Source of the DNA: Eubacteriaceae bacterium
GTDB taxonomy: Bacteria > Bacillota > Clostridia > Peptostreptococcales > Anaerovoracaceae
Direction: 5' to 3'
DNA length: 64,000 nt
NCBI GenBank assembly: GCA_902362435.1
Contig: CABIWW010000001.1
Coordinates: forward strand, 18,429-82,428
The notes beneath the pieces are model-generated. The model worked only from the letters and a program-made list of their open reading frames with translations. It did not search any database and was not told the DNA's origin. This document shows positions 36,155 through 45,626 of this stretch, piece by piece. Positions within the stretch are counted from its first letter, which is position 1. Each line of letters starts with the position of its first letter. A program made the position numbers and the translations under genes.

Positions 36155-36172
36155 TTGTTACAAACATAACGA
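36155..36172 (+). promoter_or_regulatory. Rex-like operator before acd
   Basis: TTGTTACAAACATAACGA matches 11 of 14 fixed positions of the Rex dyad TTGTTAA-N4-TTAACAA. It lies where transcription starts, suited to repression. Rex controls the bcd-etf operon by NADH/NAD ratio in other Clostridia. Confidence 0.45.
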
Positions 36173-36195
36173 CTTGCTGTGATAAACACAGCAAG
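36173..36195 (+). other. Leader hairpin before acd
   Basis: 9-bp perfect stem CTTGCTGTG/CACAGCAAG with a five-base loop in the 5' untranslated region, not followed by a T run. Possibly an mRNA-stabilising 5' hairpin. Confidence 0.5.
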
Positions 36196-36237
36196 GATAT
36201 GATTAAAAACGTTATTAGTAATTAAGGAGGCATGTAC

Positions 36238-37380
36238 ATGAACTTTCAACTAACGAAGGAGCAAGAATTCGTAAGAAAAATGGTAAGAGAGTTTGCCGTA
36301 ACAGAGGTTGAACCTTTAGCTGCGGATATCGACAAGGAACACAGATTCCCTGTTGAGACTGTAGAAAAAATGGCAAAATACGGTCTTTTAGGCGTACCAT
36401 TCCCAACAGAAGTTGGCGGAGCAGGCGGAGATCACATCTCATATGCGATCACTGTTGAAGAGCTTTCAAGAGTATGCGCATCAACTGGCGTTATCTGCTC
36501 AGCTCACACTTCACTCTGCTGCTGGCCTATCTTCAAGTATGGTAAACCAGAGCAGAAGGCAAAGTATCTCCCGGATCTTCTTTCAGGAAAGAAACTCGGA
36601 GCATTTGGTTTAACTGAGCCAAACGCAGGAACTGACGCATCAGGTCAGCAGACAAGAGCAGAAGACATGGGCGACTACTGGCTTCTCAACGGAGCTAAGG
36701 TGTTCATTACAAACGGCGGATATGCAGAAGTATTCGTAGTTATGGCAATGACTGATAAATCAAAGGGAAATCACGGAATCAGCGCATTCATCGTTGAGAA
36801 GGGTGACGAAGGTTTCTCAATCGGTAAGACAGAAGACAAGATGGGTATCTGCGCATCTTCAACTACTGAGCTTATCTTCCAGAACTGCAAGATTCCTAAG
36901 GACAGACTTCTTGGCCAGTTAGGAAAAGGCTTCAAAGTTGCAATGTCAACACTGGACGGCGGACGTATCGGTATCGCTTCACAGGCTCTTGGTATCGCAC
37001 AGGGAGCTCTTGATGTAACTGTTGAATACATGAAGGCAAGAAAGCAGTTCGGCAAGAAATTATCACAGATGCAGGCACTTCAGTTCACAGTAGCTGAGCT
37101 GGCAACTGAAATCGAAGCTGCAAGACTTCTCGTATACAAAGCTGCAGACATGAAGGACAAAGGCCTTGCTTATGGTCCTAACGCTGCAATGGCTAAGTTA
37201 TTTGCTGCAGAAACTGCAATGCACGTAACTACTAAGTGCGTACAGCTGCACGGCGGATACGGATATACTAAGGATTATCCGGTAGAAAGAATGATGAGAG
37301 ACGCTAAGATCACTGAGATCTATGAAGGTACTTCAGAAGTTCAGAAGATGGTTATCGCCGCATCAGTTCTGGGTAAATAA
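36238..37380 (+). CDS. Short-chain acyl-CoA (butyryl-CoA type) dehydrogenase
   Basis: FAD enzyme interconverting crotonyl-CoA and butyryl-CoA, working with the EtfBA encoded next. Seen: FAD/substrate loop FGLTEPNAGTDASG (123-136), ITNGGYAEVF, the arginine region KARKQFGKKLSQMQALQF, and catalytic Glu363 in ITEIYEGTSEVQ. 380 residues. ATG 36238 is chosen: AGGAGG is seven bases upstream, whereas the ATG at 36232 is one base from it. The codons are those of a highly expressed gene (ACT, GTT, TCA rich). Other acyl chain lengths are possible. Confidence 0.93.
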   Translation: MNFQLTKEQEFVRKMVREFAVTEVEPLAADIDKEHRFPVETVEKMAKYGLLGVPFPTEVGGAGGDHISYAITVEELSRVCASTGVICSAHTSLCCWPIFKYGKPEQKAKYLPDLLSGKKLGAFGLTEPNAGTDASGQQTRAEDMGDYWLLNGAKVFITNGGYAEVFVVMAMTDKSKGNHGISAFIVEKGDEGFSIGKTEDKMGICASSTTELIFQNCKIPKDRLLGQLGKGFKVAMSTLDGGRIGIASQALGIAQGALDVTVEYMKARKQFGKKLSQMQALQFTVAELATEIEAARLLVYKAADMKDKGLAYGPNAAMAKLFAAETAMHVTTKCVQLHGGYGYTKDYPVERMMRDAKITEIYEGTSEVQKMVIAASVLGK

Positions 37381-37400
37381 TATATTAGGAGGGAAAAAAC

Positions 37401-38198
37401 ATGGCTTTTAAAGTATTAGTATGCGCAAAACAAGTTCCTGATACAAATGAAATCAGAATCAACCCTGAAACAGGAACATTGATCAGAGATGGTGTACCTA
37501 GTATCCTCAATCCGGATGACGCCAATGCTCTGGAAGAAGCGTTAAAGATTAAAGATAAATTTGATGATGTTCACGTTACAGTAATCACCATGGGACCTCC
37601 GCAGGCTGAAGCTATGCTGTTCGAATGCATCGCTATGGGCGCAGACGAAGGTATCCTCGTAAGTGACAGAGCTGTAGGTGGTTCAGATACATGGGCTACT
37701 TCAAATGCAATCACTGCTGCTATCAAAAAGTACGGTGAATTTGACATGATCTTTGCAGGACGTCAGGCTATCGACGGAGACACTGCACAGGTTGGTCCTC
37801 AGATCGCAGAAAAATTAGATCTTCCACAGGTTACATATGTTCAGAAGTTCGAAATCAGCGATGACAGAAAGAAAGTAACTGTAGAAAGACAGCTGGAAGA
37901 CGGATACGAAGTTATCGAAATCGCACTTCCTTGCATGCTGACTGCAATCAAAGAATTAAATACACCTAGATATATGTCGATTTCAGGCATCTTCAATCCT
38001 GAAAAAGATATCAAGGTTTGGAATGCTGCAGACATCGAAGTTGACCTTACAACTGTAGGTCTCAAGGCATCCCCTACAAACGTATTCCGTTCATTCACAC
38101 CGAAACCAAAGGGCAAAGGCGTTATGCTTGACGGAGATTCTGAAAAGGATCTGGCAAAGAACCTGCTTATCAATCTTAAGAAGAAGCACGTTATCTAA
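37401..38198 (+). CDS. etfB: Electron transfer flavoprotein beta subunit
   Basis: 265 residues; binds AMP or FAD at the EtfAB interface. KQVPDTNEIRI start, then ADEGILVSDRAVGGSDTWATS and FAGRQAIDGDTAQVGPQ. The SDRAVGGSDTWAT segment is of the type found in electron-bifurcating EtfB, where this loop binds a second FAD that accepts NADH electrons, so a Bcd/Etf complex that reduces ferredoxin is plausible. Starts 20 bases after acd with TAGGAGGG. Confidence 0.92.
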   Translation: MAFKVLVCAKQVPDTNEIRINPETGTLIRDGVPSILNPDDANALEEALKIKDKFDDVHVTVITMGPPQAEAMLFECIAMGADEGILVSDRAVGGSDTWATSNAITAAIKKYGEFDMIFAGRQAIDGDTAQVGPQIAEKLDLPQVTYVQKFEISDDRKKVTVERQLEDGYEVIEIALPCMLTAIKELNTPRYMSISGIFNPEKDIKVWNAADIEVDLTTVGLKASPTNVFRSFTPKPKGKGVMLDGDSEKDLAKNLLINLKKKHVI

Positions 38199-38213
38199 GG
38201 AGGGAGAAAGAAC

Positions 38214-39323
38214 ATGTCAACAAATTTTGCGGATTATAAAAATATCTGGGTATATGCAGAACAGCGTGATGGCAAGTTGATGAACGTGGCACTCGAACTT
38301 ATCGGCGAAGGTCACAAGTTATCAAGAGACATCAGCGCTGACACAAAAGTTTGTGCTCTGATCGTTGGTAACAACGTTGGACATCTGGCACAGGAATGCT
38401 TCGAATACGGTGCTGACCAGGTTTACCTTATCGAAGATCCATTACTCGAAAACTTCACAACTGATGGATATACAAAAGTTATTTCAGACGCTATCGTTGA
38501 ATACAAGCCTGAAATCGTAATGTACGGTGCTACACACATCGGAAGAGACTTAGCACCAAGAGTAGCAGCAAGAATGGATACTGGTCTTACTGCAGACTGT
38601 ACTCACCTTGACGTAAAAGTTGCAAACTACATCAAGTTCGCAGAAGAAAACACTACTCTGAACACTTCAACTTTAGACCCTGCAGATCCTGACACTGGAT
38701 TAAAGATGACAAGACCTGCATTCGGCGGTAACTTAATGGCTACTATTATCTGCCCTAGAACTAGACCGCAGATGTCAACAGTAAGACCTGGAGTTATGCA
38801 GAAGATGGAAAGAATGGAAGGTGCTACTGGCGAAGTTATCAACGTTAAGCCTGTTATCACTGAAGCTGACATCAGAACTAAGATTGTTGAAATCGTTAAA
38901 TCAGCTAAGGAATTAGTTTCATTAACTGATGCTGACATCATCTGCTCAGGCGGAAGAGGTCTCGGCGATGCTTCAGGTTTCGAACTGATCAAGCAGTTCG
39001 CTGACAAAGTTGGCGGAGTTGTTGGTTCATCAAGAGCAGCTGTAGATGCTGGATGGATCGATCACTCACACCAGGTTGGACAGACTGGTACTACTGTAAA
39101 GCCTAAAATCTACTTTGCATGCGGTATCTCAGGAGCTATCCAGCACCTGGCAGGAATGCAGACATCAGACATCATCGTTGCTATCAACAAGGATCCTGAT
39201 GCTCCTATCTTCGAAGTTGCTGACTACGGTATCGTAGGCGACCTCTACAAGGTAATTCCTGAAATCATCGCTGAGTGGGACAATGCTGAAGCACTGTTCG
39301 ATGCAGCAGAAAAGGAAGCGTAA
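38214..39323 (+). CDS. etfA: Electron transfer flavoprotein alpha subunit
   Basis: 369 residues. N-terminal domain (1-200) with [29 protein letters not shown] and a longer strand insert ending [14 protein letters not shown]-terminal FAD domain with [20 protein letters not shown] and [20 protein letters not shown]. No ferredoxin domain is fused at the N-terminus. Starts 15 bases after etfB with AAGGAGGGAG. Last gene of the operon, followed by a terminator. Confidence 0.94.
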   Translation: MSTNFADYKNIWVYAEQRDGKLMNVALELIGEGHKLSRDISADTKVCALIVGNNVGHLAQECFEYGADQVYLIEDPLLENFTTDGYTKVISDAIVEYKPEIVMYGATHIGRDLAPRVAARMDTGLTADCTHLDVKVANYIKFAEENTTLNTSTLDPADPDTGLKMTRPAFGGNLMATIICPRTRPQMSTVRPGVMQKMERMEGATGEVINVKPVITEADIRTKIVEIVKSAKELVSLTDADIICSGGRGLGDASGFELIKQFADKVGGVVGSSRAAVDAGWIDHSHQVGQTGTTVKPKIYFACGISGAIQHLAGMQTSDIIVAINKDPDAPIFEVADYGIVGDLYKVIPEIIAEWDNAEALFDAAEKEA

Positions 39324-39369
39324 GCTTTACAGCTTTTAAAGCGGACGAGTAAAATCGTATAATGAAATC

Positions 39370-39405
39370 AAAGACCTCAGACTTGAAAGAGTCCGGGGTC
39401 TTTTT
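39370..39405 (+). terminator. Terminator of acd-etfBA
   Basis: AAAGACC...GACT paired with AGTC...GGTCTTT (three central mismatched/wobble positions) and TTTTT. Confidence 0.85.
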
Positions 39406-39415
39406 GTATAAGGAA

Positions 39416-39438
39416 AACCCCGCGTTTAACGCGGGGTT
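39416..39438 (-). terminator. Terminator for maf
   Basis: 10-bp perfect G+C-rich stem AACCCCGCGT/ACGCGGGGTT with a three-base loop; on the minus strand it is followed by TTCC after GGGGTTTT. Confidence 0.65.
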
Positions 39439-39503
39439 CCGTTTTGCTGTATAAAGAAAACATGCATTAAATGTGGGTCCCTGTTGGCACTCTGCACCTA
39501 TAG

Positions 39504-40097
39504 CTATAGCTTCAGTAATGCAGCTATCCTTTCCCATGGAAAGCCCACGACATTGTCATAGTCGCCTTCGATATGGTCTATGTATTTTCCAAAAGTGCCC
39601 TGGATCGCGTAGCCGCCGGCCTTGTCGTAGGGTTCTGCGGTATTTACATAAGCAAGGAGCTCATCATCGCTGTAGTCTTTAAAAAATACGGAGGTCGTTT
39701 CGTAAAAGCATTCTTTTCTCTTAAATGACTGAAGCGGCGAGCTGCTTTGAGCGGAGCCTGTTTCGAGGATGCATACCCCGGTGATGACATGATGGGTATC
39801 ATTTCGCAGCTCATGCAGCGTATGGAATGCATCGCCACTGTCGTGCGGCTTTCCGATGATCTGCCCTTTATATTCCACGATTGTATCAGCCGATATGTAG
39901 ATGCTGTCCGGTTTATAGTGCAAAGTCGCTGTGTGGACGGCTTTTTTGAAAGCAAGGTACATGACCGAAGCTTCGGGTGTCATGTAAAAGGGCAGGTTTT
40001 CGTTCACGTCTGCAGGTCGTATTTCCGGATCGAGTCCGTGATCCTTCATTATTTCTATCCTTCTCGGTGAGCCGGATGCAAGTATTATATTTTTCAT
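39504..40097 (-). CDS. maf: Maf-family nucleotide pyrophosphatase
   Basis: Hydrolyses dTTP/UTP (or modified nucleotides) to monophosphates as a house-cleaning enzyme. SGSPRR (8-13), ISADTIV with catalytic Asp71, IGKP (81-84) and YDKAGGYAIQG are the family motifs; VTGVCIL and GFP near the end also fit. 197 residues. Bacillus Maf affects septum formation and is encoded near mreB; here it stands alone between acd-etfBA and the spoVA genes. Confidence 0.93.
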   Translation of the reverse strand: MKNIILASGSPRRIEIMKDHGLDPEIRPADVNENLPFYMTPEASVMYLAFKKAVHTATLHYKPDSIYISADTIVEYKGQIIGKPHDSGDAFHTLHELRNDTHHVITGVCILETGSAQSSSPLQSFKRKECFYETTSVFFKDYSDDELLAYVNTAEPYDKAGGYAIQGTFGKYIDHIEGDYDNVVGFPWERIAALLKL

Positions 40098-40250
40098 AGG
40101 CAGATCCTCTCTTTCATTTATCCTGAAAACGGTGTCGTTTTTGGAGATACCGATATTATTATTTTGATATTTTTCTGTTTTTCGGTTTATTATAGCACAA
40201 ATGGAAATAATAAACGAGACGGTAAAATGAACAGGGGGAGAGTTGGAGAG

Positions 40251-40739
40251 ATGACTGGCAACAGAAACGACGATAACAAGGGTATGCCTGAGAAAAAACA
40301 GATCGCAAAGGCTTATGAAAAATATTCTGAGAAGTTTACGCCGAAGCCGAAGTATTTAAAAAACTCGCTAAAGGCTTTTCTGACAGGAGGAGCGATATGT
40401 ATGGTGTCTCTGTGGGCTGAAAACCGGTTTATTGCAGCCGGTGCATCTGAAAAAAATGCGTCTGCGTATGTGGTGATGCTGCTGATAATGTCGGCGCAGC
40501 TGCTGACCGGTCTCGGATGGTTCGATACGATAGGAAAATTCGCAGGAGCGGGAGTGATAGTTCCGATAACGGGATTTGCGAATTCGATGGTGGCTCCGGC
40601 GCTGGAGTACAAGAAGGAAGGTGTGGTGCTTGGCGTCGGTGCGAAGCTGTTTTCGCTGGCCGGGCCTGTGCTGGTGACCGGTATAACTATCTCTATGGTA
40701 ACAGGGTTCATATACTGGCTGATCGGTATCTTTCTGTGA
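40251..40739 (+). CDS. spoVAC: Stage V sporulation protein AC
   Basis: Membrane channel component that moves dipicolinic acid into and out of the spore core. 162 residues from ATG 40251, with KPKYLKNSLKAFLTGGAICM before the first span and spans continuing to the end. The start follows GGGGGAG; an in-frame ATG at 40227 with weak ribosome site is an alternative. First of spoVAC-AD-AE, the minimal set found in Clostridia; spoVAA, AB, AEa and AF are not here. Confidence 0.92.
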   Translation: MTGNRNDDNKGMPEKKQIAKAYEKYSEKFTPKPKYLKNSLKAFLTGGAICMVSLWAENRFIAAGASEKNASAYVVMLLIMSAQLLTGLGWFDTIGKFAGAGVIVPITGFANSMVAPALEYKKEGVVLGVGAKLFSLAGPVLVTGITISMVTGFIYWLIGIFL

Positions 40740-40864
40740 ACTGACCAGTGTGGAAATGATCAGCGCGGATATGGACTGATCTGTGCGGATATGGCTTGCC
40801 GGTGCGGACAGCCGTATCGCAGGCAGTGTTGTAAGCTGCAGCGTAAAACTCTCAGGAGGTTGTG

Positions 40865-41923
40865 ATGAAAGGCAGAAAACAGACTATTTTTTTTAAAAAC
40901 AGGCCATATATCATAGGCACGTATTCCATAGGCGGCGTCAAGGAGGACGAGGGGCCTATGCATGAATGGTTCGATCAGTGTCTGGAGGACGATACCTACG
41001 GGGAGAAAACCTGGGAAAAAGCGGAAAGCAAGATGCTGAAGACAGCTATAGTGAAGGCAATGGAACGTTCGGGAAAGAGCAGTGATGATATAGGCGCGAT
41101 GCTCAGCGGTGATTTGCTCAACCAGCTGATGTCATCCTCTTTTATGGCGAGAGATATGCACATTCCTTTTCTGGGGATGTATGGTGCATGTTCGACGATG
41201 ACTGAATCGATGATACTCGGCTCTGTCCTGGTGGACGGCGGATACAGTGACAATGTGATCGCCGGCGCATCGAGTCATTACTGTACTGCTGAGAGGCAGT
41301 TCAGGATGCCGCTCGAGCATGGTAATCAGAGGCCGCCATCTGCTCAGTGGACGGCTACAGCGGCAGGTGCAGTGCTGATTGCTTCGGCGGACAGCGATAG
41401 AAGGATGAGTTCGGATGAGAACGGCAGGGTGAGCAGGATCAGACGTATACGTGTAGAAAGCGGCACGATCGGGAAAGTCATCGATGCCGGTGTGAAAGAT
41501 GCCAATCAGATGGGGAGCGCTATGGCGCCGGCTGCTGTAGATACACTTCTCAATCATCTTCAGGATACGGGGAGGACTCTGGATCACTATGATGCTGTGT
41601 TTACCGGGGATCTGGGATTCATAGGCAAAAGCATCGTCGAAGATCTGCTCGTCGATGCGGGATTTGACAAAGCGGTGATAGATGCTGTATACGATGACTG
41701 CGGCGCGATGATATATGAAAAGGAGCAGGATGTTCACAGCGGCGGCAGCGGCTGCGGCTGTTCGGCGTCGCTTTTTGCCGGATATGTATGCGGGAAGCTC
41801 AGAAAAGGCGACTTCCGCAAAGTCCTGATCATGTCCACAGGTGCGCTTTTATCTACTATAAGTCCGTTCCAGGGGGAGTCCATTCCCGGAATAGCCCATG
41901 CGGTTTCGCTGGAGGCAGAGTGA
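40865..41923 (+). CDS. spoVAD: Stage V sporulation protein AD
   Basis: Soluble thiolase-fold protein that binds dipicolinic acid for uptake into the spore. 352 residues. MYGACSTMTESMILGSVL is the region around the thiolase-like Cys, GASSHYCTAERQFRMPLEHGNQRPPSAQWTATAAGA is strongly typical, and GGSGCGCSASLFAGYV closes the domain. ATG 40865 is chosen over GTG 40862, which is only two bases from AGGAGG. Confidence 0.95.
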   Translation: MKGRKQTIFFKNRPYIIGTYSIGGVKEDEGPMHEWFDQCLEDDTYGEKTWEKAESKMLKTAIVKAMERSGKSSDDIGAMLSGDLLNQLMSSSFMARDMHIPFLGMYGACSTMTESMILGSVLVDGGYSDNVIAGASSHYCTAERQFRMPLEHGNQRPPSAQWTATAAGAVLIASADSDRRMSSDENGRVSRIRRIRVESGTIGKVIDAGVKDANQMGSAMAPAAVDTLLNHLQDTGRTLDHYDAVFTGDLGFIGKSIVEDLLVDAGFDKAVIDAVYDDCGAMIYEKEQDVHSGGSGCGCSASLFAGYVCGKLRKGDFRKVLIMSTGALLSTISPFQGESIPGIAHAVSLEAE

Positions 41924-42006
41924 CGTGCAGGCAGGGATCTCATAATAGATAAAGAACAGAAGAAAAATAAAATAAAAAGTATCTGAGAATGGAGTGAAGT
42001 GTTGAC

Positions 42007-42360
42007 ATGGATTATATATATGCTTTCGTAACGGGAGGCGCTATATGCGTCGTGGGACAGCTGCTGATGGATGCGACGAGGCTTACGGCGCCGAGGGTGC
42101 TGGTGCTGCTGGTCTGCGCCGGAGCTGTGCTGCAGGCTTTCGGGTTGTATGAATACCTCGTCCGGTTCGCAGGAACGGGCGCCAGAGTACCGCTGCCGGG
42201 GTTCGGGTACAATCTGGTCAAAGGTGCTGTTGAAGGCGCAGAAAAAGGGCTTTTCGAGGCAGTTACAGGAGGATTGAAAGCGGCGGCAGGGGGGATAACC
42301 GTAGCTATAGGCTGGGGATATCTTATCGCTGTGATATTCAACCCCAAGTCGGTAAGATGA
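42007..42360 (+). CDS. spoVAE: Stage V sporulation protein AE
   Basis: 117-residue membrane protein paralogous to SpoVAC; MDYIYAFVTGGAICVVGQLLMD start, FAGTGARVPLPGFGYNLVKGA middle and GLFEAVTGGLKAAAGGITVAI end. Together with SpoVAC it forms the dipicolinate channel. Ribosome site TGGAGTGA. A terminator follows. Confidence 0.94.
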   Translation: MDYIYAFVTGGAICVVGQLLMDATRLTAPRVLVLLVCAGAVLQAFGLYEYLVRFAGTGARVPLPGFGYNLVKGAVEGAEKGLFEAVTGGLKAAAGGITVAIGWGYLIAVIFNPKSVR

Positions 42361-42425
42361 TATGTATTAAAAAGATCTCTGCGTCAAATGATCAGTATTC
42401 GGCGGAGTCGACTTTTGTTCTATAA

Positions 42426-42462
42426 AAAAACAGTGACTGACAGATGTCGATCACTGTTTTTG
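42426..42462 (+). terminator. Terminator of spoVAC-AD-AE
   Basis: 11-bp stem AAAAACAGTGA/TCACTGTTTTT (42426-42461). Confidence 0.85.
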
Positions 42463-42520
42463 TCATTATTCAGAATTCAGATCAGCGGGGCCGGTCGTGT
42501 TTATGAGGTGTATCCTATCA

Positions 42521-45460
42521 TCAGTTGTTATCTCCGCTGCTTGAAGATTCGCTGCCTGATGAAGGTGTCATCGATGATGACTCTTCACTGCTGGACGGCT
42601 CTTCACTGCTCGATGGCTGGGTAGTGGATTCCCCCTGAGTTGCGGAAGGTGTGAGTCCTGTCTTGGAATACGTTCCGTCGGTGTAATATTCACCGCCGTA
42701 GCTTATTACATTGCTAGGCTTTTCTCTGAAAGAAGCTCTAGGAATGTCAGCGCAAACTCTTTCCATGATATTTGACCAGAAGCTTGCAGACTGCGCACTG
42801 CCTGCAGTAAGGTCTATGTTTACATCGTTACCCATCCATAATGCTGCGGAATACTGCGGTGTAAAGCCTGCGAACCATGCATCGTAGTTGTTATCGGTAG
42901 TACCGGTCTTGCCGCCTACCGGCTGTGAACTGATATTGGCGTTGCCTGCGATACCCTGCGTTACTACAGTGTGAAGTATATCAGTCATTATCCATGCTAC
43001 ACCTTCGTTATATACCTGTTCACCTTCCGATGATTTCTCGAAGAGGACTTCATCCTTTGAATTGAGAACCTTTGTATATGAAATAGGGTTTTTGTAAACT
43101 CCTCCATTCGGGAATGTAGCGTATGCTGCAGTGAGCTCGAGAGGGGAGATACCCTGTGTCATACCGCCCAGAGCAAGAGCTGCAGGATTCAGGTCGTTTA
43201 CTTCACCTTCGTCATCCACTGTTGTTATACCGACTTTCTTCAGCATGGATGCTGCATAATCAGGACCGATCTGAAGATAGATCTTTACTGCGCAGACGTT
43301 TACTGACTGCTGAAGCGCTGTACGGAAGGACATCTGGCCACGGTAACCGCTGTAGAAGTTCTTAGGCCATGTCGCACCGTTAAATGTAAGAGGTGCGTCG
43401 TTGATGATGCTTCCGGCAGTTATGTATTTGCCCCAGTTGCTTCCGTCACTGCTGTCGAGGCTCATTGTCTTGCCGTCTTTTTCATATTCATAGCTCATCT
43501 GGAGAGCAGGTCCGTATACAGCGATAGGCTTTACGGATGAACCAGGCTGTCTAGGGTTTGTAGCTCTGTTGAAGAGCTGTTTTCCGGATGTGCCTCGTCC
43601 GCCGATCATAGCTTTGATTTCACCGGTCTCGTTCTCCATGATAACCATCGCAGCCTGCGGCTGTCTGGTCTTCTGTTTGAGACTGTAGTTGCCGCTGTTG
43701 ACGGTATAGCTGTCTCCGCTCTTTACGAAGAATTCAGGGTAGTCCGTGAAGAACTGTGCCGAAATGATTGCGTTTCCGTCACCGTCGACTGTCTTGTAAC
43801 CCTGAGGGATGGAAAGTGCACCGCTTTCTATGAAGTAGAATGTGCCGCCTTCGCTCGTGTACATTCCCTTGAATTCTATGCTTACGTCAGGCTCGTCGTT
43901 GACTTCTATCTCATAGATATTGAGTCGTTTTCCGGCAAGGATCTTCATGCTGCCGTCGCTCTCCATAGTGTATTCGTCGCTTGTCAGCGTGAATTCATCA
44001 TTGCTGTTGAAATAGTGCGAGTAGTCGTATAGAAGTATATCTCCGTTATCGTCAAGCAGGTCTCCGGAACTGTTCGTTCGGGCATATCCGATGCCTGCGT
44101 AGTTGCTGTCATCGCTGAATTCATCTTCGACGATGGACTGTATGCTGGAATCCATAGTTGTGTAGATCTTGAGGCCGCCTGAATATATCATATTCTGCGC
44201 ATCGGAGCGATCCACACCGTATTCGGATACTATGTCGTCAGTGAGCTGATCGACTGCGTAGTCGGTGAAGTAGGAAGTGAGGCTTCCGCTTGACGATATG
44301 CCGAGCTTCATGTGGTTCTTGAGGTCATCATTCAGGCACTCGCTTTCCTGTTCAGCTGTTATGTACCCTGCATTCTTCATGTTTACGAGTACTGCATCAC
44401 GTCTGTCTTTTGAGATATCTCCGTTGTACAGATAAGTGACAGAGTCCACACTTGTGAGCACAGGCAGCGATGTATTGCTGTTGTCGTAGTCAGCCTTGAT
44501 CAGCGCATATGTGTCAGGCGACTGAGGCATAGCTGCGAGTGCCGCGCATTCGAGCGTATCCAGTTCAGGAACATCTTTTGAAAAGTATGCCTGTGATGCA
44601 GCCTGTATGCCGTATGAATTGAATCCCAGGTAGATAGTATTCAGATAGGCTTCCATTATTTCTTCTTTTGTTAGGTTTTTCTCAAGTACTATCGTGCAGT
44701 AAGCCTCCGAGATCTTTCTGCTGAGACTTCGCTGGCTCTTGATCTCAGACAGGTAAACGTTTCTCGCAAGCTGCTGAGTTACCGTACTTGTACCGCTTAT
44801 CTGACCGCCTCCGAGTACGCTGTCCTTGATTGCGCCGACCATTCTGATAAAGTTGAAGCCGTTATGCGACCAGAACTTCTTGTCTTCTATGGAAACGACT
44901 GCGTTGACCATGTCTTCAGGGATATCGTCGTATTTTACGATAGTTCTGTTGCCATCGGAAAAATAGAGATTTTCGATCTCATTGCCGTCAGAATCATACA
45001 TTACCGATCTCTGTGAAAGCATCGAATAAATATCATCTGTATTGATCTTAGGTGCTGTAGTGAACACGATACCTACGTAGATACCGACAGCCATGATCAG
45101 TCCGACAACGAGCAGGGCTGCAGATTTCAGTACTATCGAAAGAGTGGTGTCGTTTGATTTCAGGCCGTTGCTGTTTGCCATTTTCTTAAGGAAAGATGCA
45201 CGCTTTCCCGATCCTGCAGATGAAGATCCGGCCTGCTGTCTGCCCTGTGCCGAAGCTGTGCGGTCAGTCGGTCTGCCATTTCTGCGTGAATTGTCTCGGC
45301 CGCTCCGGGATGATCTTCTCCTGCCCGCGACACTGCTTTCCGTATAAGCGGTGCCGACATTGTCTGCACCGCTGCGATTAGCCTGATCTGCCGGTGTCTG
45401 AGGCTGATCAAACTGAGCGAAAAACTCATCATCTGTTTTGTTGTTATATTTATCAGACAA
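42521..45460 (-). CDS. Class A penicillin-binding protein (PBP1A type)
   Basis: Bifunctional peptidoglycan glycosyltransferase/transpeptidase. A Ser/Arg-rich cytoplasmic N-terminus (1-110) precedes one membrane span (about 112-135). The GT51 domain shows SIEDKKFWSHNGF, STVTQQLARNVYLS and KEEIMEAYLNTIYLG; the transpeptidase has the active-site Ser in PGSSVKPIAVYG (about 637) and GGKTGTT (about 848). The last 45 residues are a Ser/Glu/Pro-rich disordered tail outside the cell. The start codon is TTG, with AGGAGG eight bases upstream and no better start near. 979 residues, longer than usual because of an insert between the domains and the tail. Confidence 0.94.
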   Translation of the reverse strand: MSDKYNNKTDDEFFAQFDQPQTPADQANRSGADNVGTAYTESSVAGRRRSSRSGRDNSRRNGRPTDRTASAQGRQQAGSSSAGSGKRASFLKKMANSNGLKSNDTTLSIVLKSAALLVVGLIMAVGIYVGIVFTTAPKINTDDIYSMLSQRSVMYDSDGNEIENLYFSDGNRTIVKYDDIPEDMVNAVVSIEDKKFWSHNGFNFIRMVGAIKDSVLGGGQISGTSTVTQQLARNVYLSEIKSQRSLSRKISEAYCTIVLEKNLTKEEIMEAYLNTIYLGFNSYGIQAASQAYFSKDVPELDTLECAALAAMPQSPDTYALIKADYDNSNTSLPVLTSVDSVTYLYNGDISKDRRDAVLVNMKNAGYITAEQESECLNDDLKNHMKLGISSSGSLTSYFTDYAVDQLTDDIVSEYGVDRSDAQNMIYSGGLKIYTTMDSSIQSIVEDEFSDDSNYAGIGYARTNSSGDLLDDNGDILLYDYSHYFNSNDEFTLTSDEYTMESDGSMKILAGKRLNIYEIEVNDEPDVSIEFKGMYTSEGGTFYFIESGALSIPQGYKTVDGDGNAIISAQFFTDYPEFFVKSGDSYTVNSGNYSLKQKTRQPQAAMVIMENETGEIKAMIGGRGTSGKQLFNRATNPRQPGSSVKPIAVYGPALQMSYEYEKDGKTMSLDSSDGSNWGKYITAGSIINDAPLTFNGATWPKNFYSGYRGQMSFRTALQQSVNVCAVKIYLQIGPDYAASMLKKVGITTVDDEGEVNDLNPAALALGGMTQGISPLELTAAYATFPNGGVYKNPISYTKVLNSKDEVLFEKSSEGEQVYNEGVAWIMTDILHTVVTQGIAGNANISSQPVGGKTGTTDNNYDAWFAGFTPQYSAALWMGNDVNIDLTAGSAQSASFWSNIMERVCADIPRASFREKPSNVISYGGEYYTDGTYSKTGLTPSATQGESTTQPSSSEEPSSSEESSSMTPSSGSESSSSGDNN

Positions 45461-45497
45461 AATCTTTTCCTCCTAGTTTTTTGAATTAGTCGACATA

Positions 45498-45526
45498 ATT
45501 ATACCATTAAAGAAATGAAAAGTAAA
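45498..45526 (-). promoter_or_regulatory. Promoter of the PBP gene
   Basis: On the minus strand TTTACT, 17 bases, TATAAT with an upstream TGG (extended -10). Confidence 0.6.
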
Positions 45527-45552
45527 AGAAAATAGGCAAGTTTCACAGAGCC

Positions 45553-45581
45553 TTGACAAAAATAGTTTTATGGAATAAAAT
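45553..45581 (+). promoter_or_regulatory. Promoter of comEC-holA
   Basis: TTGACA, 17 bases, TAAAAT, 46 bases before comEC and divergent from the PBP promoter. Confidence 0.75.
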
Positions 45582-45626
45582 AGAAAAAAAGTAAAAATAA
45601 TCAAACAAAGTGAGGCGGCGCAGCAA

